Positions 7,471 to 16,964 of a DNA stretch of 64,000 nt are shown here, piece by piece (position 1 is the stretch's first letter; the number at the start of each line of letters is the position of its first letter). This DNA comes from G963668345 sp965206025 (GTDB lineage: Bacteria > Acidobacteriota > Terriglobia > Bryobacterales > UBA6623): the NCBI GenBank assembly GCA_965206025.1, contig CBDBIU010000005.1:992001-1056000 (forward strand). The letters run 5' to 3'. Both the position numbers and the translations under genes were made by a program. Under the pieces are notes generated by a model. It did no database searches. It saw only the letters and a program-made list of their open reading frames with translations, and was not told the DNA's origin.

Positions 7471-9603
7471 ATATTCCCAGCATTTTCTCATCGAAGGATG
7501 AGCCTGAAGACGGGGGTTGGGGCTTTTTGAGTCGCTGGGGCTCCTTTCGGGCTTTTTGATTTTGAGTTTTGGGAAGGGGAGAATCGTCGTCGGGGTTGTG
7601 GAAGATCGCGGAGCGATTTCCAAGGGCGGTGGGAAACGAAGGGAAACCTGGTTTTGGTTTTCCTCGTTTTCCATCGCCCGTCATTTCCACAGCCCTCTTC
7701 CTGCTGTTCAGCACGGCGTGTTCGCGGGGCTGGCAAACAGCTTCTGCTTGGCTCGCTCGGGCCGCCGCCGTGTCGCTTTCGGCCTGGGCAATGCGGCCCA
7801 GAAGCCTCTGCCCTGGCTTGAGATAGCTGGCGGTCGGGCAACTTCTCGAAAGATTCCCAAGGCGTCTGGTTGAGCCTTTGGCGTCGGAGGGCCGGTGGAA
7901 TCGAAACCGACAACACGCGGTTTTTCGACGCCTACACTTTCGTTCGCGAGCTTCTCCAGCGGACACGAAGCTGCTCGATCCTTCTCCAGCCAGGCTTCAC
8001 TGCGCGGGCGTGGCGCCGACTACTTGCCACCGAAGGGATCAAGGCTGACGCCATCTTGATGCACCGCTTCGTTGAAGGGCTGCGAGTGCCGCTACTGCTC
8101 CGAGAAGTTTCAACTCAGCACTGATCGGACGGGTTGGAGTTCTCCGTTCTGGTCCCTACATCTGCCGGCAGATCGTAACGCGACCCTTGATGATCGCGTG
8201 CGAGAAACTACGGGATGCTGGTTAAGCAGTACACCAAGAATGAGACTGAAGAGAAGCATTTTCTCATCGATGAGCCAGCTTTTTGAGTCGCTGGGGCTCC
8301 TTTCGGGCATCGTCGTCGGGGTTGTGGGATTGTGGGAATCGCGGAGCTCCAAGGGCGGTGGGAAACGAAGGGAAACCTGGTTTTGGTTTTCCTCGTTTTC
8401 CATCGCCCGTCATTTCCACAGCCCTCTTCCTGCTGTTCAGCACGGCGGTTCGCGGAACGGAAACTGGCAAACAGCTTCTGCTTGGCTCGCTGCATCCGGC
8501 GGGCCGCCGCCGTGTCGCTTTCGGCCTGGGCAATGCGGCCCAGAGCCTCCAGCCTCTGCCCTGGCTTGAGATAGCTGGCGGCCTCGGGCAACTTCTCGAA
8601 AGATTCCCAAGGCGTCTGGTAGTGGCGGTACACCCGCTTCTGCTTGCCTTTGGCGTCGGTCTTGATCTCGGGCTGTCCGCAGGGCCGGTGGAAGTTCAAA
8701 TAGGGATTGAAGTGCTGTTGGTAGAAGCGCTGGATGCGCCCCGCGTGCGGCGCCGCGATGTACGTATATCCCATGTGTTTGCGGATCACCGCGCCGTTTT
8801 TCGATTCCACCAAGCCGTTGTCGTTGGAGTGCCGCGGCGGTCTGTTCGATCAGCAGCTTGTTCAATAGCTTCTCCACCGTGCGATTGAGGAACTCGCTGC
8901 CTGTCGGAATGGAAGCCGCGGATACGAAAGGGAAACTGCTCGATCATGGCTTTCAGCAACGGCTCCAGCCAGGCTTCACTGATCGCGGGCGTGGCGCCGA
9001 CCAAGCCACTGGGTGACTTCATCCACGGCATTGATGTGGTAGACGCCCTTGACGCCTCGCGATCCCCTTGATGCACCGTATCCACTCGCAGAAAGCCGGG
9101 TTGGCCTTGCGGGTCGGGCCGGCGCCGCTCGCCGATCGACACCGCCGTGGGCCGGGTCTTGGTTGCAGCCGCCGCTGGCGGTAGGCTCTGCGCCGCCGCA
9201 GGCGATAGATCTGGGCCACCGAGATCCCCGCCAGCCGCTCGTATTCGCGCTGCTGGTACTGCTGGTATTCCCGCTCGAGGATCTTGCGCGTGGCCGGGCC
9301 GCTGAGGGTTTCGTGGGCCTCGTCCACCGCCGCCAGCAGTTCGACGTCGGCGGGCGTGTACTTGCGGGCAGCGATGCCGCCGGTAGCGGGCGGGTTGGAG
9401 TTCTCCGCCCTGCCGGTACTGCTGGATCAGCCGCGTGATTTGCGCCCGGCTCAGTCCGGTCATCTTGACCCTGCCGCAGCATCGCGGTTTTGGCGGCTGT
9501 AGCCGTGCTGGCGCCAATCGAATCTCCTCGCGAAAAGAGGTTCATTGCTTGGATAGTAGCATCCTTCAGGCTCATCTTGTGTGAGCAGGTTTAGGACACT
9601 ACC
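7471..9603. other. Garbled mosaic of the two neighbouring insertion sequences (probable assembly artefact)
   Basis: 7484-7870 repeats 9612-10030 with many small deletions. 7871-8250 alternates short words from the IS1-family transposase (6879-7145) and from the DD(35)E element (10014-10510), each in native order. 8254-9583 is another image of 9615-11145 with scattered small deletions. It closes with a second copy of the IS1-transposon right end (9585-9603) and its ATATTCCC flank (9604-9611). Most short reading frames here are broken bits of the same transposase. The simplest reading is that the transposon right end at 7470 really joins the sequence at 9604. Confidence 0.8.
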
Positions 9604-9618
9604 ATATTCCCAGCATTT

Positions 9619-11175
9619 TCTCATCGAAGGATGAGCCTGAAGACGGGGGTTGGGGCTTTTTGAGTCGCTGGGGCTCCTTTCGGGCTTTTTGATTTTGAGT
9701 TTTGGGAAGGGGAGAATCGTCGTCGGGGTTGTGGGATTGTGGGAATCGCGGAGCGATTTCCAAGGGCGGTGGGAAACGAAGGGAAACCTGGTTTTGGTTT
9801 TCCTCGTTTTCCATCGCCCGTCATTTCCACAGCCCTCTTCCTGCTGTTCAGCACGGCGTGTTCGCGGAACGGAAACTGGCAAACAGCTTCTGCTTGGCTC
9901 GCTGCATCCGGCGGGCCGCCGCCGTGTCGCTTTCGGCCTGGGCAATGCGGCCCAGAGCCTCCAGCCTCTGCCCTGGCTTGAGATAGCTGGCGGCCTCGGG
10001 CAACTTCTCGAAAGATTCCCAAGGCGTCTGGTAGTGGCGGTACACCCGCTTCTGCTTGCCTTTGGCGTCGGTCTTGATCTCGGGCTGTCCGCAGGGCCGG
10101 TGGAAGTTCAAATAGGGATTGAAGTGCTGTTGGTAGAAGCGCTGGATGCGCCCCGCGTGCGGCGCCGCGATGTACGTATATCCCATGTGTTTGCGGATCA
10201 CCGCGCCGTTTTTCGATTCCACCAAGCCGTTGTCGTTGGAGTGCCGCGGACGCGACTTGGTCTGTTCGATCAGCAGCTTGTTCAATAGCTTCTCCACCGT
10301 GCGATTGAGGAACTCGCTGCCGTTGTCGGAATGGAAGCCGCGGATACGAAAGGGAAACTGCTCGATCATGGCTTTCAGCAACGGCTCCAGCCAGGCTTCA
10401 CTGATCGCGGGCGTGGCGCCGACCACTTGCCACTGGGTGACTTCATCCACGGCATTGATGTGGTAGACGCCCTTGACGCCATCGCGATCCCCTTGATGCA
10501 CCGTATCCACTCGCAGAAAGCCGGGTTGGCCTTGCGGGTCGGGCCGGCGCCGCTCGCCGATCGACACCGCCGTGGGCCGGGTCTTGGTGAAATGCAGCCG
10601 CCGCTGGCGGTAGGCTCTGCGCCGCCGCAGGCGATAGATCTGGGCCACCGAGATCCCCGCCAGCCGCTCGTATTCGCGCTGCTGGTACTGCTGGTATTCC
10701 CGCTCGAGGATCTTGCGCGTGGCCGGGCCGCTGAGGGTTTCGTGGGCCTCGTCCACCGCCGCCAGCAGTTCGACGTCGGCGGGCGTGTACTTGCGGGCAA
10801 AGCGATGCCGCCGGTAGCGGGCGGGTTGGAGTTCTCCGCCCTGCCGGTACTGCTGGATCAGCCGCGTGATTTGCGCCCGGCTCAGTCCGGTCATCTTGAC
10901 CAGATACTGCCGCAGCAGCCCTTTGTCGGCGCGGTTTTGGCGGCTGTAGCCGTGCTGGCGAAGCGTGCGCGCCACCCACGTGTAGATCTCGGCCCGCCCT
11001 TTGCCTTTGAATCGAATCTCCTCGCTGGAGTGGAGAAACTGCTGGATCTGTTGCAGGTTCAGCTTGCTGGTGTTTTGCACTTGGATAGTCAATTCCCAGC
11101 ATGCCCACTCCCCGATCCTTCAGGCTCATCTTGTGTGAGAAACAAACTCCTCGTTCAGACTCATCTTGCATGAGA
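9619..11175 (-). mobile_element. Intact DD(35)E insertion sequence (IS481/IS3-like rve type)
   Basis: The outer ends are imperfect inverted repeats: TCTCATCGAAGGATGAGCCT at the left and, read on the other strand, TCTCATGCAAGATGAGTCTG at the right. A second copy of the right-end motif (TCTCACACAAGATGAGCC) lies just inside it. One transposase gene fills most of the 1557 bp. The roughly 230 bp after its stop resemble the 3' tail of the ISNCY-like element. I see no clear target duplication. Family assignment beyond an rve-type DDE element is uncertain. Confidence 0.75.
9848..11092 (-). CDS. Transposase, rve-type DD(35)E integrase fold
   Basis: The 414-residue product has an N-terminal helix-turn-helix region (MTGLSRAQITRLIQQYRQGG) and a second helical segment (SGPATRKILEREYQQYQQ). 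The catalytic core then shows the first Asp in FLRVDTVHQGD, the second in FHSDNGSEF and the Glu in NGLVESKNGAVIRK. The second Asp and the Glu are separated by exactly 35 residues, the retroviral-integrase spacing. The tail is basic. All three catalytic residues are present, so the copy may be active. Damaged images of the same gene lie at 7.5-9.6 kb and a 134-bp fragment at 4.15 kb. Confidence 0.9.
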   Translation of the reverse strand: MTIQVQNTSKLNLQQIQQFLHSSEEIRFKGKGRAEIYTWVARTLRQHGYSRQNRADKGLLRQYLVKMTGLSRAQITRLIQQYRQGGELQPARYRRHRFARKYTPADVELLAAVDEAHETLSGPATRKILEREYQQYQQREYERLAGISVAQIYRLRRRRAYRQRRLHFTKTRPTAVSIGERRRPDPQGQPGFLRVDTVHQGDRDGVKGVYHINAVDEVTQWQVVGATPAISEAWLEPLLKAMIEQFPFRIRGFHSDNGSEFLNRTVEKLLNKLLIEQTKSRPRHSNDNGLVESKNGAVIRKHMGYTYIAAPHAGRIQRFYQQHFNPYLNFHRPCGQPEIKTDAKGKQKRVYRHYQTPWESFEKLPEAASYLKPGQRLEALGRIAQAESDTAAARRMQRAKQKLFASFRSANTPC

Positions 11176-11221
11176 CAAGACTTTCCCTATCACAAAGCCG
11201 CATGGTCGGGTTACAATAGGG

Positions 11222-11677
11222 GGCTCTTCTGGGATTTTAGTGGCTGGCGGCGGTGAGTGACGGATCCCTCGCCACTGTGAGGCCGACCTCCCGGAGCCTG
11301 CTTCGGTGCCATTCAAGGGCTTCGTGACAACTCTACGGCCCCCAAGGCCGGGCGGCGACTGCGTTGGCCAAAAAGAATTACTGACAAACAAAGGGTTACG
11401 AGTAGAGCAAGGCTGCTGGCAGGTAGTCGTACAGTCTCCCGAAGGCTGTGAAATGCAGATCCACAACTGTCATCCAGTGGCCACACTCAAAGAGATAACT
11501 CCCTGTTTATCAGTGTCTTATTCCCTTTACGAGTTGCCCACGACCGGACTGGCGTGTAGGGTATTTGGGGATTTCTTGGCCGCCTTTTGGGCTCCGATGT
11601 GACTGCGGGCGACGTCGGGTCGGCAGGATGGAGGAGCCGGCTACCCGTTGGCCACCCACTAAAAACCCGGAAGAGCC
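11222..11677 (+). mobile_element. 456-bp MITE with ISL3-type ends, copy 2
   Basis: It has the same ends as copy 1 and the 8-bp duplication CAATAGGG (11214-11221 and 11678-11685). It shares the CAGATCC variant with copy 1 and has a private base change (GACAAAC for GATAAAC). Its right end lies 16 bases before the next gene's start codon, so it has replaced whatever promoter stood there. Confidence 0.92.
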
Positions 11678-11693
11678 CAATAGGGGTAGGGTA

Positions 11694-12074
11694 ATGGATC
11701 ACAAGACCGGCATTGGAGCGCCCGAGTTTCCCGCGGCCGTCCCTAACTTCAGCGACGAGATCAACCGCAACATCATCCGGTCGGAAATCGAAGGCGGCGT
11801 CCATCTCAGCGACCTACCGGAAGGAGCTGAGATCGAAGTGCGCACCGAGAACCGAGCCTACCGGCTGGTTAACTGTGGCGGTCGCCATGTGATGATCACC
11901 GGTCATCCCGAGTTTTGTCCCGAGCCTGTCCGGGTGCAAGTGAATGGCTCCAGTTGGGGCGGATCGATGTTGAAAGTCGCCTTTATCGGCCGGGGCATGC
12001 ATTTGGAATTTCATCACCCACGATTCAACACCGTCGTCACTTCGCGGATCGTGGAGATCCGCGACCTCACCTGA
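11694..12074 (+). CDS. Conserved hypothetical protein, beta-rich
   Basis: The 126-residue product has alternating hydrophobic strands (GAEIEVRTENRAYRLVNCGG, then VQVNGSSWGGSMLKVAFIGR, ending SRIVEIRDLT). It has no signal peptide, no membrane segment and no motif I can name. The start ATG follows a GGGGTAGGGTA stretch that serves as ribosome site. The gene converges on the AttH-like gene and overlaps its end by eight bases. The element inserted just upstream means its transcription must start in or before that element. Confidence 0.65.
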   Translation: MDHKTGIGAPEFPAAVPNFSDEINRNIIRSEIEGGVHLSDLPEGAEIEVRTENRAYRLVNCGGRHVMITGHPEFCPEPVRVQVNGSSWGGSMLKVAFIGRGMHLEFHHPRFNTVVTSRIVEIRDLT

Positions 12075-13224
12075 TTGAATTGGCGGCCTTTCGTTGCCGG
12101 TCGCTTTCCGTCCCCAACGCTGAGGGCTGCTCGGTTTCGACCGGGCCGAGCACCACTGGCTTGTCGTAGCCCGTCATTTCCAGGTACCCGACCCCTCGGA
12201 TCTGTGCATCGCCGACCAGGCCGTTGAAAGTTACCGCCCCCTCCCAATAGTTCGGACCCACCTGCCGGCGGCTGACGATTTCCTGCGAGCTGAGGTCCGT
12301 TCGGCATTCGAGGACGGTTTGCAGGCTGGGGACCGACACCTTCCATTGCAGCGGATAACGACCGGCCGTCTCCGGGCTCCGCCAGACGCCGCCGGGCTCC
12401 ATGACAAAGTCTTCGGCGCCCAGATGTTGCACCCGTCCCCCGGCGTCGACGTAGGTCCCGGATGAAAACGGGTCCGCCGTCCCGTCCCGGCGGCGCAGGC
12501 GATAGAGCATCAACTCCGTGTTGTTTTCCAATTGAATGCTCATCCAGTCCCAGCCGACCTGATCGGCTGCCAAGCCGTCGCTGAAGAACTCGTGGTCCAT
12601 CCAGGCAGAGCCGCTGACCGAATGGGTTTCCTCCCCGACCCGGACCTTGCCCGACACCGCCAGCCGCGTGAAAGAAATGTAATGCGAAGCGTGGCCCGGT
12701 TCCGACGACTTCCGGCTCACGCCGTCGGGACCATGGATCACGGCGGGTTTCCGTGGCTTGAGCTCGAGGTCGAGGGCAAAGTCGTCGCTCGTTGCCTGCA
12801 GGTGTTGTCGGCCGAGGGGGTCTTTGGGCGCCGGCCAGCGAATTTGCCAGTTTCCGTTCCAGATCCGGTCTTGCCCGAAGTCAGCGCCGGCGAGTCCCGG
12901 ACCGGAGCGATTGAGCCTGTCTGTTCTATAAAACCTGTGCCCATCGATGTCGCTGAGCGCGAGGTGAGCCAGGTAAAGGTCACGGATAGCCCAAGACTCC
13001 CCATCCGCCGCCTCCTCCTCAACCGCCATACGGAAGAAGGTCAGCTCGAATCCGAAGCGCTGTCCCTCGGTGGAAACCACGTTGCCCGTGTAGTACCACC
13101 ACTCTGTGCGAAACTCCGGATGAGCGAAGTGATCCCGCGGAAAGGAATACGCATAGTCCGGGGTGACTGGCTCAAAGGAAAGCAGGCTAGTCGATAAGCC
13201 TAAAGTTAGCAATAAAATCCACAT
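12067..13224 (-). CDS. AttH-like / CrtC-domain secreted protein
   Basis: The 385-residue product begins with a short hydrophobic signal (MWILLLTLGLSTSLLSFEPV). It has the AttH/carotenoid-hydratase-like features: EWWYYTGNV near the N terminus, FGFELTFFR, and GSAWMDHEFF in the middle. The fold is two lipocalin-like barrels. In other bacteria this protein is encoded with a LolCDE/MacB-type exporter, as here. Its start overlaps the permease stop (TAATG), so the two are translationally coupled. It is probably the periplasmic or exported partner of the transporter; the substrate is unknown. Confidence 0.85.
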   Translation of the reverse strand: MWILLLTLGLSTSLLSFEPVTPDYAYSFPRDHFAHPEFRTEWWYYTGNVVSTEGQRFGFELTFFRMAVEEEAADGESWAIRDLYLAHLALSDIDGHRFYRTDRLNRSGPGLAGADFGQDRIWNGNWQIRWPAPKDPLGRQHLQATSDDFALDLELKPRKPAVIHGPDGVSRKSSEPGHASHYISFTRLAVSGKVRVGEETHSVSGSAWMDHEFFSDGLAADQVGWDWMSIQLENNTELMLYRLRRRDGTADPFSSGTYVDAGGRVQHLGAEDFVMEPGGVWRSPETAGRYPLQWKVSVPSLQTVLECRTDLSSQEIVSRRQVGPNYWEGAVTFNGLVGDAQIRGVGYLEMTGYDKPVVLGPVETEQPSALGTESDRQRKAANSIR

Positions 13225-15758
13225 TATTCTTCGTGTATTGACTCAATAGGATTCAGCTTCGCGGCGAGCGAAGCGGGATAGATTCCGGCAAGGATCGCCG
13301 CGATGTACACCAAGCCGAGGGCCGCTACGACCGTCGCGGCCGGCCAGTGGAATTGGATCGTCCAGCCGAATGACTGCTTGTTGATGACGAAGATGAGAAT
13401 CAGCGAAAGCAGCGTACCCACAAAGACCCCCAGAACGTTTGACAACAGACCCAGCAGGCCGGACTCGCAGAGGATCAAACGGCGGATCTGCCGACCCGAT
13501 GCGCCCAAGAAGCGAAGGACGCTGAGTTCGCGCCGCCTGTCGATGACCAGCGCCGACAGCGCTCCGGCCATGCCCAGAATCGCCACCAGCACGGCGACGG
13601 CTTCCAGGGCGTAGGTTATGGCGAACGTACGGTCGAAGACCTTCAACGCCTCTCTTCGCAGGCTTTTGTTGGTAGCCATGAACAAGGGGCGGTTGGCCGT
13701 GACCGCTTCAATAGCCCGTCGGGCTGTGTCGGGGTCGCTGCCGGCTTTCACGTACACAGCGAGGTTCGTCGGGGCCGGGTCGGGCAGGTATTTCAGCAGG
13801 GTGGCGCGGTCTATGATCACGAATCCACGCTCGTTCGAGTAGTCGTAGTAGACGCCGACGACGCGGAAAGAAACCATACGGCCCGCGAGCGGGAGTTCGA
13901 GCGAGTGGCCCACCGAAAGAGAGTGTTTGTTAGCGAAGGGCTCGCTGACGATGACATGATCCCCGCTGGCCAGCAGCGCCAGGATCTGCTCCCGAGGCCG
14001 TCCGTCGAGAAAGCGCAGACTTCCCAGGCGCGAGATTACGCCGGACTCTCCCCCGCCGAGGGTCGCCGGCAGGCCGTTGTAGGTGATCTCGTAGGTCCTG
14101 AAGCGGTCGACTGCGGCAACCTCATCAAGGGCTTCGATGGTATCGGCGATCAGGGGATCCATCGTGGGGTGGTGGTCGATCGACGGGCGGCCCGCTGGAC
14201 GCAGGTAAAAGTCGGCTCGCAGGCGATTCTCCAGCCACAAGGCTACCGTTTCCCGAAAGCTTCCGACCATGACGGCGATGCTGGTCACCATGGCCACCGC
14301 AATCGATAGCGTGGCGACGAGCACCGATGTTCGGCTCAGAGATCCTTTAAGACCCCTGGAGGCCAGCAGGCCGGCGACGCCGAAGATGCGCTGAACAGGC
14401 CGCGTGAGGAGTTTGACCGCACCGGCAACCACCGCCGGAGCAGCCAAAGCCGAGCTGGCGATCAACAGCAGCGCGGCGAAGTAGCCCATGACGGGTTTCC
14501 CATCGATCGGTCCGGCCAGGGAGGCGCCAAAGGCCCCGGCCGCGAGCGCGGCCGCATAGAGCAGGTTTCGTCCGATTCGTAGCCTAGCCTTGTATTCACG
14601 GCGTCCCCGCGCCATCGCCTCGGTGGGCGGAATGCGGGCAGCTTCCCGGGCCGGGCCAACCGCCGCGATCAGCGACACGCCGACCCCGGCCGAGAGAGCG
14701 ACGATGATGGTTTCGAGAGTCACGGTGATCTCCCCCGGGTTGCTGCTCACGTAGAGCGCGTTTACCGTGGCGGCCATCATCTCGACGGCCCAGTCCGCCA
14801 TCAACCGGCCCAAGACCAGACCCGCCGCCGCCCCGAGCAGTCCGAAGAACGCCCCTTCGGCGAGAAACGCAGTCAGCGCGCCACGCCTCGTGGCGCCCAG
14901 CGCTCTGACGATTCCGATTTCCGTTTGTCGACGGACGACCGATACCGAGATCGTGTAGTAGATCAGAAACGCTCCTACGACGAGCGAAATATAGCTTAGG
15001 ACCCGCAAGTTCGTATGGAACGCGCTGAGCATCTTGCGGTTCTCCCGCGTGCGAGAGCCGCTCGGCTTGAGCGTGACGCCGGCGGGCAAAGTCTCCCGAA
15101 GGACGGCCCGCCAATCCCTTTGCGGGCCTTGTCTCGGGAGCCGAACGTCAATGCGATCTATGCGGCGGCCCCGCCGCAACAGGCGCTGCGCGGCGCCAAT
15201 ATCCATCAGAACGAGGGTTTCGCGGCTTATCTCCTTGATCCCCTGGCCGCCGAAGACGCCGCGAACCGTGAACCTGTGGACAGTGCCGTTCACCCTCAGA
15301 GCCAGGGTTTCACCCGCTTGTTTCGCCAAACGCTGACCCACCCAGACTGAATCTTCGCCGGCCAGCAACTCGACGTCGGGGGGTTCTTGCCCGAAGAGTC
15401 GCTCCAGCGACGTATCGCCAATCAGGTCCACTCCTACAAGAGGGACCGTCTGCCCGCTGGAATGAACGACGGCGCTGTCTTCGATGCGCGGCGTGAATTG
15501 AAAAGGGTAAGGAAGCGAGACGAGGTCGCCCAGGAGACCCTCGTCGAGGCCTCCGATGGCGCTGATTTCGAGATCCGCGTCTCCGGCCAGTGTCTCCAGC
15601 GACGAGCGAAACGATCCCGTGGCCGCCTCCCCCGCCAAGTGGATCGCGACCACCACGGCAACACCGAGTCCGACGGCCACGATCGTCAGCAGGTTGCGGG
15701 CAGGCTCCCGCTTGAGCGGCCGAACCATGAGGCGGTAGAAGACGACCAGCGACGCCAT
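13224..15758 (-). CDS. ABC transporter permease, FtsX/MacB type
   Basis: The 844-residue protein is a double-length LolC/MacB-type permease. It has one N-terminal membrane helix (LLTIVAVGLGVAVVVAIHLA), a large periplasmic domain, an FtsX core near residues 250-380, a central membrane pair, a second periplasmic domain, and a C-terminal FtsX core (AVLVAILGMAGALSALVIDR). Such permeases use ATP in the cytoplasm to move lipids, lipoproteins or peptides in the periplasm, rather than carrying substrates through the inner membrane. It lies three bases after the ATPase gene and overlaps the AttH-like gene, making a three-gene operon. Confidence 0.9.
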   Translation of the reverse strand: MASLVVFYRLMVRPLKREPARNLLTIVAVGLGVAVVVAIHLAGEAATGSFRSSLETLAGDADLEISAIGGLDEGLLGDLVSLPYPFQFTPRIEDSAVVHSSGQTVPLVGVDLIGDTSLERLFGQEPPDVELLAGEDSVWVGQRLAKQAGETLALRVNGTVHRFTVRGVFGGQGIKEISRETLVLMDIGAAQRLLRRGRRIDRIDVRLPRQGPQRDWRAVLRETLPAGVTLKPSGSRTRENRKMLSAFHTNLRVLSYISLVVGAFLIYYTISVSVVRRQTEIGIVRALGATRRGALTAFLAEGAFFGLLGAAAGLVLGRLMADWAVEMMAATVNALYVSSNPGEITVTLETIIVALSAGVGVSLIAAVGPAREAARIPPTEAMARGRREYKARLRIGRNLLYAAALAAGAFGASLAGPIDGKPVMGYFAALLLIASSALAAPAVVAGAVKLLTRPVQRIFGVAGLLASRGLKGSLSRTSVLVATLSIAVAMVTSIAVMVGSFRETVALWLENRLRADFYLRPAGRPSIDHHPTMDPLIADTIEALDEVAAVDRFRTYEITYNGLPATLGGGESGVISRLGSLRFLDGRPREQILALLASGDHVIVSEPFANKHSLSVGHSLELPLAGRMVSFRVVGVYYDYSNERGFVIIDRATLLKYLPDPAPTNLAVYVKAGSDPDTARRAIEAVTANRPLFMATNKSLRREALKVFDRTFAITYALEAVAVLVAILGMAGALSALVIDRRRELSVLRFLGASGRQIRRLILCESGLLGLLSNVLGVFVGTLLSLILIFVINKQSFGWTIQFHWPAATVVAALGLVYIAAILAGIYPASLAAKLNPIESIHEE

Positions 15759-15761
15759 TGA

Positions 15762-16439
15762 TCAGCTTTGCCCAATCTCGGCGATCCGTCCATCGCGCAA
15801 TCGCACGATCGTATCGGTGCGCTCGGCCGCCTCCAGGCTGTGGGTAGCCATCAGGACCGCGGTGCCGAGCTTGGCGGCCGTGCGGGCGAGCAGGTCGATA
15901 ACCATATCGCCGCTGGTGTTGTCGAGATTGCCGATCGGCTCGTCGGCCAGTAGGAGTTTTGGAGAATGGACGAGCGCTCGCGCGATCGCTACGCGCTGCA
16001 TCTGGCCGCCTGAAAGCTGGTGGGGCAGCCGGGCGGAATACTCTTCCAGGTCGACCCAGCGGAGGACCTCGCGGGCGCGATCCCGGCACGATGTTTGGCC
16101 GGCGAGTAAAAGGGGCAGTTCGATATTTTCGACCGCCGTGAGCGTGGGCAGAAGTTGAAAAAATTGGAAGATGAATCCGACCTTACGACGCCGTAGGTCG
16201 GTGAGATCGGCGTCGTCGAGTCCGGCCGTATCGTTGGCGTCAAGAAGAACACGGCCTGAAGTCGGAAAATCCATGGCCCCGGCAAGGTTCAGCAGGGTCG
16301 TCTTGCCGCAACCGCTGCGCCCGACAATGGCGACGAACTCTCCCGGTCGGGCCTCGAGAGACACATCGTCCAGCGCACGAACCGCCGAGCCATCGGCCCG
16401 GTAGTCCTTCGATACATTCTCCAAGCGGAGAAGAGCCAT
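15762..16439 (-). CDS. ABC transporter ATP-binding protein, LolD/MacB type
   Basis: Starting at MALLRLENVSKDY gives 225 residues, the normal size; a longer in-frame start adds only unlikely sequence. The Walker A motif is GRSGCGKTT, the signature is LSGGQMQRVAIARAL, Walker B is LLLADEPIGNLD, and the switch His is in MATHSLEAA. It powers the permease encoded immediately downstream. It is the first gene of the operon. A composite repeat (16514-16722) occupies the region upstream. Confidence 0.93.
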   Translation of the reverse strand: MALLRLENVSKDYRADGSAVRALDDVSLEARPGEFVAIVGRSGCGKTTLLNLAGAMDFPTSGRVLLDANDTAGLDDADLTDLRRRKVGFIFQFFQLLPTLTAVENIELPLLLAGQTSCRDRAREVLRWVDLEEYSARLPHQLSGGQMQRVAIARALVHSPKLLLADEPIGNLDNTSGDMVIDLLARTAAKLGTAVLMATHSLEAAERTDTIVRLRDGRIAEIGQS

Positions 16440-16513
16440 GGTTTTCAGGATACTTCGGGTGGAGGGGCGTGTGGCGGGCATTGGAGCGGGGGCCAGTCCG
16501 AGGCGATCGTTTG

Positions 16514-16722
16514 TAGCCTGCGTTTCTCACCACCGTCACAGCGGTTGACCGCTTCGGCTTGTCTCGCGCCTGGCAGCCCGTGGTGAAAGTCGCGGGGGAG
16601 CAAAAAGTGGAGACTGCCACCAATTCGCTCTCCGTCATGGCCCTCGAAACAAAACACTTAGCCTGAAGCGAATTGGCTGGCTGTACCCGATTCTTCGAGA
16701 CGTGGTGAGAAAAGCGAGCTAG
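16514..16722. repeat. Composite repeat with family B ends around a family C core
   Basis: The outer ends are TAGCCTGCGTTTCTCACC and its mirror (GTGAGAAAAGCGAGCTA), as in family B. The interior is family C (CAGCCCGTGGTGAAAGTCGC, then ACTGCCACCAATTCGCT, then GAAGCGAATTGGCTGGCTGT). The arrangement suggests that the two families can nest or share ends. Confidence 0.75.
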
Positions 16723-16964
16723 GACCGCACCGAAACCAGAGGGCGTCGAGAGGAATCTCGGCGCCCTAAGAGCGTGCGCCACCACGGGACTACGAGACTC
16801 TCGATGTCGCCACGAATGGCGACACGGCACGCAAGAATGCGTGCGCCACGAAAGAAAAGGCCGCGCATCCGGCGGCGACGAACTGACGGCGCGAGCGGGG
16901 GCCGCGCCCGCTTAGCCCACCAACGCGGACGCTGGAACAGCGCCAGGTCCGCGCTACGGGCTTC
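16723..16964. other. Spacer before infC 3' end
   Basis: I see no gene here. The stretch contains short repeats of the type GCGTGCGCCACSA (near 16771 and 16838) but nothing I can name. Confidence 0.3.

Noticed and set aside
7471..9600. Several damaged transposase genes as separate tandem insertions
   Set aside because: The interleaving of two elements in native order and the repeated IS1 end fit a faulty consensus better than successive insertions.
10331..11173. A 280-codon plus-strand frame opposite the DD(35)E transposase
   Set aside because: It is a shadow of the transposase, which has all three catalytic residues at correct spacing.
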